From Actinobacteria bacterium UBA5176 (GTDB taxonomy: Bacteria; Actinomycetota; UBA4738): a DNA stretch of 11,540 nt. The position numbers and the translations under genes are program-made. Of this stretch, positions 5,600 through 11,540 are shown in pieces. The notes under the pieces were generated by a model. It was not told the DNA's origin and did not search any database. It saw only the letters and a list, made by a program, of their open reading frames with translations. Position 1 is the stretch's first letter. Each line of letters starts with the position of its first letter. The stretch spans positions 22,604 to 34,143 of the forward strand of contig DHWS01000006.1 in NCBI GenBank assembly GCA_002413305.1. Reading direction: 5' to 3'.

Positions 5600-6544
5600 A
5601 TGGAAGCGGCCATCCGGGCTCGTGGGTTGACCAAGCGGTTCGGCGCCAGAAGCGCCGTCGAGGACGTCACCTTCGACGTGCCGGTGGGAGAGGTGTTCGG
5701 CTTCCTCGGTCCCAACGGCGCAGGCAAGACCACAACGGTGCGGGTGCTGTCGACCCTCGTCCGACCCACAGCGGGCACCGCGGAGGTCGCCGGGATCCCC
5801 GTGTCGGAAGAGTCGGGCGCCGAGATCCGGAACCAGATCTCCGTCATGACCGAAACGCCTGGGCTCTACCTCCGGCTGACCGTCTTCGACAACCTCGAGT
5901 ACTTCGCGGGTCTGTACGGCATCCCTCCGAGGGATGCCCGTGAGCGGATCCTGGCCGCGCTCGACGCGGTCGGCATGGCCGGGCGCCTCGGGGACCGGGC
6001 CGGCGCCCTCTCCAAGGGCCTCCGCCAGCGGGTCGCCCTGGCGAGAGCCCTCCTTCCCGACCCTCGGGTGCTCTTCCTCGACGAGCCGACCTCGGGCCTC
6101 GACCCGGTGGCGACGCGGGAGGTCCGGGAGCTGATCGACGGCTTGCGCGATCGGGGGGTCACCGTCTTCCTGACCACCCATCGGCTCGAGGAAGCCGAAC
6201 GGCTCTGCGACCGTATCGCGATCCTGAACACGACGCTTCGGATCGTCGGTACACCGGCGGATCTGCGGCGCACGCTCTTCTCCCCGGCTCTGGAGGTCAG
6301 CACGGTGGCCCCGATCACGGACCCCGGCGAGCTGTTCGCCTCGGTCCGAGGCGTCGACGGATGGGACTCGACCGGAAGCGCTTCCTACCGTGTAAGCGTG
6401 CACCAACCCATGGCGGTGGCTCCGGACCTTGCCCGGGCGATCGTCGCATCGGGCGTGGGTCTGGTCCACCTGTCGGAGGCGACGCACTCCTTGGAGGACG
6501 TCTACCTCCAGCTCGTTCGCGATGATGTCGAGGCGGCCCGGTGA
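5600..6544 (+). CDS. ABC transporter ATP-binding protein (ABC-2 exporter type)
   Basis: 314 aa, the usual length for drug-resistance or Na+-export type ATPases (CcmA/NatA group). Walker A GPNGAGKTT is at 37-45; the Q-loop region reads MTETPGLYLRLTV (83-95) with glutamate in the usual glutamine place, as is common in this subgroup. The signature is LSKGLRQR (137-144), Walker B with catalytic glutamate is VLFLDEP (157-163), D-loop SGLD (165-168), and the switch histidine is in TTHRLEEAE (192-200). Residues about 230-314 form a C-terminal accessory domain. It hydrolyses ATP at the inner membrane to drive the permease encoded next, whose GTG overlaps this stop by 4 nt. The substrate is not readable. 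The start lacks a ribosome site but follows a TACACT hexamer. Confidence 0.93.
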   Translation: MEAAIRARGLTKRFGARSAVEDVTFDVPVGEVFGFLGPNGAGKTTTVRVLSTLVRPTAGTAEVAGIPVSEESGAEIRNQISVMTETPGLYLRLTVFDNLEYFAGLYGIPPRDARERILAALDAVGMAGRLGDRAGALSKGLRQRVALARALLPDPRVLFLDEPTSGLDPVATREVRELIDGLRDRGVTVFLTTHRLEEAERLCDRIAILNTTLRIVGTPADLRRTLFSPALEVSTVAPITDPGELFASVRGVDGWDSTGSASYRVSVHQPMAVAPDLARAIVASGVGLVHLSEATHSLEDVYLQLVRDDVEAAR

Positions 6545-7269
6545 ACGCCCGCGTCCGAGCGGTGCTCCGGAAGGAGCTGCGGGAGTTCCGGCGGAACAAG
6601 CTCGTGGTCGGCACGATGGCCGCGCTCCCGGTCATCTTCGTCGCCCTCCCGCTGACCAGCGTCCTGGCCGTGAAGGCCGGGACGCCGTTGCTAGCGATCA
6701 AAGGAGTGGTTGGGGGCGCGGGTCTCGGGCTCTTCCTGGTGCCGTTGCTGTTGCCCACGATCGTCGCCGGCTACGCGGTGGTGGGAGAGCGCGAACAGGG
6801 AACGCTCGAGCCGGTGCTCTCCACCCCGGTGCGTCGCGAGGAGCTCCTGATCGGCAAAGCCCTCGCCGCCATCGTTCCAACCGTCGCCATCGCCTACGCG
6901 CTGTTCACCTTGTTCGTGATCGTGGTGCGCCTCTTCGCCGTTCCGGAGGTCCTCACACTCGTGTGGCGGCCGGCACAGGTGGTGGCGATCGTGCTGTTCA
7001 CGCCGCTTCTCGTCGCGTTCTCGATCTGGGTCGGGCTGGCGATCTCGGTGCGCTCGAGCGATGTGCGGGTGGCGCAGCAGCTCGCGACGCTGGCGGTGCT
7101 GCCGATGGCCGGCCTCCTCGCACTGTTCACGTTCCGGGTGGTCTCTCCGAACGTCATGACCGCCATCGTGGGGGCGGTCCTTCTGTTGGTGATCGACGTG
7201 GGCGCGTGGCGAGTCGTTTCAGGGCTGTTCGATCGGGAGCGGCTGCTGACCCGGTACGGCGGGCCCTGA
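6541..7269 (+). CDS. ABC-2 type transporter permease
   Basis: 242 aa with about six predicted membrane helices (near 22-44, 58-80, 106-130, 148-170, 182-200 and 205-224). Between helices 2 and 3 it has the conserved cytoplasmic motif GEREQGTLEPVLSTPVRREE (82-101), typical of ABC-2 permeases such as NatB and related exporters. The N-terminus carries the RKELREFRRNK amphipathic stretch usual for this family. It starts at GTG 6541 inside the ATPase stop (GTGA), so translation is likely coupled and the two products form the exporter, probably as dimers. There is no accessory or regulatory gene beside it. It converges with the next gene, ending 10 nt from that gene's stop; a weak CGGCG/CGCCG stem (7257-7261 with 7273-7277) spans the junction. 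Confidence 0.92.
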   Translation: MNARVRAVLRKELREFRRNKLVVGTMAALPVIFVALPLTSVLAVKAGTPLLAIKGVVGGAGLGLFLVPLLLPTIVAGYAVVGEREQGTLEPVLSTPVRREELLIGKALAAIVPTVAIAYALFTLFVIVVRLFAVPEVLTLVWRPAQVVAIVLFTPLLVAFSIWVGLAISVRSSDVRVAQQLATLAVLPMAGLLALFTFRVVSPNVMTAIVGAVLLLVIDVGAWRVVSGLFDRERLLTRYGGP

Positions 7270-7279
7270 GAGCGCCGGC

Positions 7280-8293
7280 CTACCCCACGAACCTGGTGGT
7301 GAAGTTCACCAGCGCCTGGATGTAGTTCGAGCGTTCGAACTCCGCGGGATCGGGAACCGCCAGCCGGCTCACACTCCCCTTTGCCTGTGAGACCGATTCG
7401 TAGCCGTGCTCCGCCAGCCACACCTCGACCCCCAAGAGCACCTCGCCAAGATAGCCGGGCCCCCGCTGGAGCAGCGCCGAGGTCATCATCACCACGTCCG
7501 CCCCGGCCAGGATCAGCTTCAGCGCGTCCTCCCACGTGTGCACGCCCGACGTGGCGGCCAGCGACGTGCCCGAAGGCACCTGCCCGCGGAGGATCGCGAT
7601 CCACCGGAGCGGCCCGCCCGACTCCACCGACGTCGACAGGTGCAGCGACGGCACCACCTCGAGCGTCTCCAGGTCGATGTCCGGCTGGAGGAACCGGTTG
7701 AACAGGACCAGGCCGTCGGCGCCCGCTTCGACCAGCCGCACGGCCATGTTCGCGAAGGCGCTGAAGTACGGACCGACCTTCACCGCGACCGGCACGGACA
7801 CGGCGGCCCGGACCTCCCGGACCAGGTCGAGGTACCGCTGCTCCACCGACCCACCTCGCACCGCCGCATCGGCCGCCACGTAGTAGACGTTCAGCTCGAT
7901 AGCGTCCGCGCCGGCCTCGACCAGGGACCGCGCGTATCGAACCCACCCGCCGGGCGAGCTCCCGTTCAGCGAGGCGATCACGGGGATCGACAGGGCCTCC
8001 TTCGCCGCCTCCAGGTAGTCCAGGTACGAACGCGATCCCGTGTTGTAGTCCTCGAGCTCCGGGAAATAGTCGGATGCCTCGGGCTGGAACCACGACGACT
8101 CCTCGATGAGCTGGTGCAGGTCGAGCGCCTCGTGCACGATCTGCTCTTCGAACAGCGAGGGCAGCACGACCGCCGCCGCCCCCGCGTCCTCCAGGAGCCG
8201 CAGCGCGTCGAACCGGCCGGTCAGCGGGCCCGCCGAGGCGACCAGCGGCCCACCAAGCTCCATCCCCAGGTAGCGTGTCGACAGGTCGATCAT
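7280..8293 (-). CDS. Dihydroorotate dehydrogenase-like FMN protein without cysteine
   Basis: 337 aa TIM-barrel flavoprotein. The start ATG overlaps the stop of the pyruvate oxidoreductase by one base (TGATG) and has a strong GGGGGAGGAG ribosome site at 8299-8308. Family landmarks are the N-terminal LSTRYLGMELGGPLVASAGP (4-23), SIPVIASLNG (102-111), GADAIELNVYY (128-138), VPVAVKVGPYF (167-177), and the FMN-phosphate region TSGVHTWEDALKLILAGADV (248-267). In true dihydroorotate or dihydropyrimidine dehydrogenases the strand corresponding to AIELNVYY continues into a CPN/CPH motif, and the base is a cysteine or serine on a nearby loop. Here the segment reads ELNVYYVAADAA, and the whole protein has no cysteine. 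Such paralogues are often annotated 'dihydroorotate dehydrogenase-like' beside nifJ. Pyrimidine synthesis is therefore unlikely; the real reaction is unknown. Co-translation suggests a function tied to pyruvate:ferredoxin oxidoreductase. Confidence 0.88.
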   Translation of the reverse strand: MIDLSTRYLGMELGGPLVASAGPLTGRFDALRLLEDAGAAAVVLPSLFEEQIVHEALDLHQLIEESSWFQPEASDYFPELEDYNTGSRSYLDYLEAAKEALSIPVIASLNGSSPGGWVRYARSLVEAGADAIELNVYYVAADAAVRGGSVEQRYLDLVREVRAAVSVPVAVKVGPYFSAFANMAVRLVEAGADGLVLFNRFLQPDIDLETLEVVPSLHLSTSVESGGPLRWIAILRGQVPSGTSLAATSGVHTWEDALKLILAGADVVMMTSALLQRGPGYLGEVLLGVEVWLAEHGYESVSQAKGSVSRLAVPDPAEFERSNYIQALVNFTTRFVG

Positions 8294-11200
8294 CACGACT
8301 CCTCCCCCACGATGCCATCGACCCCGGCTCCCACGTCCGAGAGCTCGGGCAGCTCCGGCGCGGTCCGGTCGACCGCCGCGAGCTGCTCGTAGTACCTCCA
8401 CCGCTCCACGACGTCCCGCTGCGATTCGGCCATCAGCGCCTCGTACCGTTCCGGCGCCGTGCGAGCCAGCATCGCGAACCGCGCCTCCTGCCTGGCGAAC
8501 TCCTTCAGGGGCAGCGTCGGCGCCTTCGAGTCCAGGTGGAACGGGCGGCCCGCTGCGCCCGGGTCGAACCTGTACAGCGGCCAATACGCGCTCTTCACCG
8601 CGTCCTTCTGGTGGGTCATCGAGGTGGCCATGTCGATCCCGTGGGCGATGCAGGTCGAGTACGCGATGATCAGCGACGGCCCGGGCCACGCTTCGGCTTC
8701 GGCGAACGCCTTGATGGTCTGCATGTCGTTGCCGCCCATGGCCACCTGGGCCACGTACACGTTGCCGTAGGACATGGCGATCAGGCCGAGGTCCTTCTTG
8801 CCGGTGGGCTTGCCGCGGGCGGCGAACTTGGCCACCGCCCCGCGCGGGGTCGCCTTCGACGCCTGCCCACCGGTGTTCGAGTACACCTCGGTGTCCAGGA
8901 CCAGGATGTTCACGTCCCGCCCGCTGGCCATGACGTGGTCCAGCCCGGCCGAGCCGATGTCGTACGCCCATCCATCGCCCCCGACGATCCACACGCTCTT
9001 CTTGACCAGCTCGTCCGAGAGATCCAGGAGCTCCCGGACCGCCCCTTCCAGCTCACCGTCGACGTGGGCCAGGCGATGCTCCAGCTCGGCGACCCGCTCT
9101 CGCTGGGCCTCCACGCCGGCCTCGGCCGACTGGTCGGCGTCGAGGATGGCTCCGGCGAACTCCTCCCCGACGGCCGGGGCGATCTGCTCCAGCAGCTGCC
9201 GGGCCCGGGCGGCTTGCCGGTCGGACGCCAGCCGCATGCCCAGGCCGAACTCCGCGTTGTCTTCGAAGAGCGAGTTCGCCCACGCCGGCCCCCGGCCTTC
9301 GGCGTTCGACGTCCACGGCGTGGTCGGAAGGTTGCCGCCGTAGATCGAGGAGCAACCGGTCGCGTTGGCCACCAGCAGCCGGTCGCCGAACAGCTGGGTC
9401 AGGAGCTTCAGGTACGGCGTCTCGCCGCAGCCCGCGCAGGCCCCGCTGTACTCGAACAGCGGGGTCCGGACCTGGGAGCCCTTGATCGTGTCCACCGGGA
9501 TCGATCCGTGGGGAAGCTCGGGGATCGACTCGAAGAACGCCTCGTTGACCCGTTCGCGCTCCACGTGCTCGGCGATGGGTTCGAGGTTGATCGACTTGTG
9601 CTTGACCTCCGTCTTGCTCTTCGCCGGGCACACGTCCACGCAGATCCCGCAGCCCGTGCAGTCGTCGGGCGAGACCTGGATCGACAGCAGCATCCCGGGC
9701 AGGTCGCGGGAGCTGAACTCCTTCGTCGGGAACGTCGACGGCGCTCCGGCCACCGCGGAGGGTTCGAACACCTTCATCCGGATCGCCGCGTGGGGGCAGG
9801 TCAACGCGCACTTCCCGCAGTCGATGCAGATCGAGGGGTCCCAGATCGGGATCTCCTGGGCGATCCCCCGCTTCTCCCACCTCGCCGTCCCGATGGGGAA
9901 CGTCCCGTCCACCGGGAGGGCTGAGACCGGGAGGAGATCGCCCTCGCCGGCGAGCATCCGCGCGGTGACCCGCTGCACGAAGTCCGGCGCCTCGGCGGGG
10001 ACGGGGGGCAGCCGGTGCGACCCGTCCTCTTCGGCGGACGCCGGGACCTCGACCCGGTGCAGGTTCGCCAGCGAGAGGTCCACGGCCTCGAAGTTCCGCC
10101 GCACGACCTCCTCGCCACGCTTGGCGTACGTCTTCTCGATGGAGCGTTTGATGGCCGCGATCGCTTCCTCCTCGGGCAGCACGCCCGACAGCTTGAAGAA
10201 GCAGGGCTGCATGACCGTGTTGATCCGCGTGCCCAGCCCGGCGTCGTGGGCGACCTTGTAGGCGTCGATCACGTGGAAGTCCAGCCGCTTGTCGACGATC
10301 TGGCGGCGGACCTCGTCGGGGAGGTGCTTCCAGACGGTGTCGGGCCCGTACGGGCTGTTCAGCAGGAACGTCGCGCCCGGCTCGGCCACCTTCAGCACGT
10401 CCATGCGCTGCAGGAAGTTGAACTGGTGGCACGCCACGAACCCGGCTCGTTCGATCAGGTAGGTCGAACGGATCGGCTCGGGGCCGAACCGCAAGTGGCT
10501 GATGGTCACCGATCCGGCCTTCTTCGAGTCGATGACGAAGTACCCCTGGGAGAACAGGTCGGTGTCGGTGCCGATGATCCGGACCGAGTTCTTGTTCGCC
10601 CCCACGGTGCCGTCGCTGCCCAGCCCGTAGAACACGGCCCGAACGGTCCCCAGCGCTTCCGTGGAGAACGTGGGGTCGTGGTCGAGGCTGGTGTGTGTGA
10701 CGTCGTCCACGATGCCCACGGTGAAGTGGTTGCGGGGCCGGGCCGGCGAACGCAGCTCGTCGAACACGACCTTGGCCATTGCCGGCGTGAACTCCTTCGA
10801 CGACAAGCCGTACCGACCGCCGATCACGGTGGGAAGCTGGTCGCGCTCGGACTCCATCAGCGCGGTCACCACGTCCTGGTAGAGGGGCTCGCCGACCGCG
10901 CCCGGCTCCTTCGTCCGGTCGAGGACCGCCAGGGCCCGGACCGTCCCGGGGAGCGCCGCGATCAGCTCGTCGGACGGGAAGGGTCGGTACAGGCGCATGG
11001 TGACCATGCCCACCCGTTCGCCGGCCGCCACCAGGGCGTCGACCGTCTCGGCCGTGGCGCCCGCACCCGAGCCCATCAGCACGACCACCCGTTCGGCGTC
11101 CGGGGCCCCGTGGTAGTCGACCAGGTGGTACCGGCGGCCGACCCGGTCGCCGAGTGCGTCCATCATCGACTGCACGATGCCGGGCACGGCGGCGTAGAAG

Positions 11201-11540
11201 GGGTTCCCCGCCTCGCGCGCCTGGAAGAAGACGTCGGGGTTCTGGGCCGAGCCGCGCAGCACCGGCCGGTCCGGGGAAAGGCCGCGGGCCCGCAGAGCGC
11301 GGAGCTCGGACGGGTCGATGAGGGCCGCCAGGTCACCGTCGTCCAGCAGCTCGATCCGGTCGACCTCGTGGGAGGTCCGGAAGCCGTCGAAGAAGTGCAG
11401 GAAGGGGATCCGGCTCTTCAGCGTGGAAGCGTGAGCGACCAGGGCCAGGTCCTGGGCCTCCTGCACGCTGGAGGAGCACAACATGGCCCAGCCGGCAGAC
11501 CGGACGGCCATGACGTCGCTGTGGTCGCCGAAGATCGACA
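8293..11540 (-). CDS. nifJ: Pyruvate:ferredoxin (flavodoxin) oxidoreductase, partial
   Basis: 1,081 codons are visible; the gene enters from the right edge in frame (reading SIFGDHSDVMAVR), so about 100 N-terminal residues are missing. It oxidises pyruvate with CoA to acetyl-CoA and CO2 and reduces two ferredoxins in the cytoplasm. In order: the end of the N-terminal pyruvate-binding domain (LHFFDGFRTSHEV), a transketolase-C-like domain (VVVLMGSGAGATAETV), the gamma-like domain (FYGLGSDGTVGANKNS), two ferredoxin-type 4Fe-4S sites (CIDCGKCALTCP near 9794-9836 and CTGCGICVDVCP near 9625-9660), and the thiamine-diphosphate domain. The last has CAGCGE (near 9425-9440), ANATGCSSIYGG, GDGWAYDIG (near 8951-8985), SNTGGQ and YSTCIAHG, the latter giving the fourth ligand of the proximal cluster. 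After YYEQLA only about 27 residues remain, shorter than the protective C-terminal domain known in the Desulfovibrio africanus enzyme. The next gene starts inside its stop codon. Confidence 0.97.
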   Translation of the reverse strand, partial: SIFGDHSDVMAVRSAGWAMLCSSSVQEAQDLALVAHASTLKSRIPFLHFFDGFRTSHEVDRIELLDDGDLAALIDPSELRALRARGLSPDRPVLRGSAQNPDVFFQAREAGNPFYAAVPGIVQSMMDALGDRVGRRYHLVDYHGAPDAERVVVLMGSGAGATAETVDALVAAGERVGMVTMRLYRPFPSDELIAALPGTVRALAVLDRTKEPGAVGEPLYQDVVTALMESERDQLPTVIGGRYGLSSKEFTPAMAKVVFDELRSPARPRNHFTVGIVDDVTHTSLDHDPTFSTEALGTVRAVFYGLGSDGTVGANKNSVRIIGTDTDLFSQGYFVIDSKKAGSVTISHLRFGPEPIRSTYLIERAGFVACHQFNFLQRMDVLKVAEPGATFLLNSPYGPDTVWKHLPDEVRRQIVDKRLDFHVIDAYKVAHDAGLGTRINTVMQPCFFKLSGVLPEEEAIAAIKRSIEKTYAKRGEEVVRRNFEAVDLSLANLHRVEVPASAEEDGSHRLPPVPAEAPDFVQRVTARMLAGEGDLLPVSALPVDGTFPIGTARWEKRGIAQEIPIWDPSICIDCGKCALTCPHAAIRMKVFEPSAVAGAPSTFPTKEFSSRDLPGMLLSIQVSPDDCTGCGICVDVCPAKSKTEVKHKSINLEPIAEHVERERVNEAFFESIPELPHGSIPVDTIKGSQVRTPLFEYSGACAGCGETPYLKLLTQLFGDRLLVANATGCSSIYGGNLPTTPWTSNAEGRGPAWANSLFEDNAEFGLGMRLASDRQAARARQLLEQIAPAVGEEFAGAILDADQSAEAGVEAQRERVAELEHRLAHVDGELEGAVRELLDLSDELVKKSVWIVGGDGWAYDIGSAGLDHVMASGRDVNILVLDTEVYSNTGGQASKATPRGAVAKFAARGKPTGKKDLGLIAMSYGNVYVAQVAMGGNDMQTIKAFAEAEAWPGPSLIIAYSTCIAHGIDMATSMTHQKDAVKSAYWPLYRFDPGAAGRPFHLDSKAPTLPLKEFARQEARFAMLARTAPERYEALMAESQRDVVERWRYYEQLAAVDRTAPELPELSDVGAGVDGIVGEES

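Noticed and set aside
5733..6030. Degenerate ABC signature (LSKGLRQR) and Glu in the Q-loop as signs of an inactive ATPase
   Set aside because: Both variants are common in the ABC-2 exporter ATPase subgroup, and Walker A, Walker B glutamate and switch histidine are intact.
8275..9924. 549-aa plus-strand open frame inside the pyruvate oxidoreductase
   Set aside because: Shadow frame of a certain gene; its translation is rich in Arg/Gly/His/Asp repeats without any domain.

Overview
This is a GC-rich stretch with strongly GC-ending codons, GTG as well as ATG starts, and two possible leaderless promoters (TANNNT just before a start codon). That fits a high-GC Gram-positive such as an uncultured Actinomycetota lineage, but the taxonomic guess is inference. 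No rRNA, tRNA, CRISPR array or transposase gene is visible.

Layout from left to right. (1) 1-1025, minus strand: the N-terminal 341 residues of an iron-sulfur protein of the sulfhydrogenase beta / anaerobic sulfite reductase A type, cut by the left edge. (2) 1144-3174, minus: a secreted CotA/phenoxazinone-synthase-like multicopper oxidase. The 118-nt gap before gene 1 can fold into mutually exclusive hairpins. (3) 3175-3668: a 494-bp divergent intergenic region. (4) 3669-4175, plus: an unrecognised membrane-anchored or secreted protein with four cysteines. (5) 4370-4921, minus: a membrane-anchored blue-copper protein (cupredoxin). (6) about 5196-5518, plus: a small membrane-protein gene that appears frameshifted at a G-rich run. 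A 39-bp near-identical direct repeat lies on both sides of the cupredoxin plus fragment segment (4208-4246 and 5492-5530). (7) 5600-7269, plus: a two-gene ABC exporter (ATPase, then ABC-2 permease) with a 4-nt overlap. (8) 7280-11540, minus: pyruvate:ferredoxin oxidoreductase (cut by the right edge), followed without a gap by a dihydroorotate-dehydrogenase-like flavoprotein that contains no cysteine.

How the genes may work together. The right third is central anaerobic carbon metabolism: pyruvate plus CoA gives acetyl-CoA, CO2 and reduced ferredoxin, with a co-translated FMN protein of unknown substrate. The left end is the start of a probable hydrogen or sulfur redox operon that could exchange electrons with soluble carriers. 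Between them lie exported copper redox proteins (multicopper oxidase, cupredoxin), normally linked to O2, copper or metal oxidation. The mix suggests an organism that meets both oxic and anoxic conditions.

I do not see a clear new defence or mobile system. The most unusual items are the cysteine-free flavoprotein tied to the pyruvate oxidoreductase, the direct-repeat pair around the cupredoxin segment, and the attenuator-like leader of the iron-sulfur gene.
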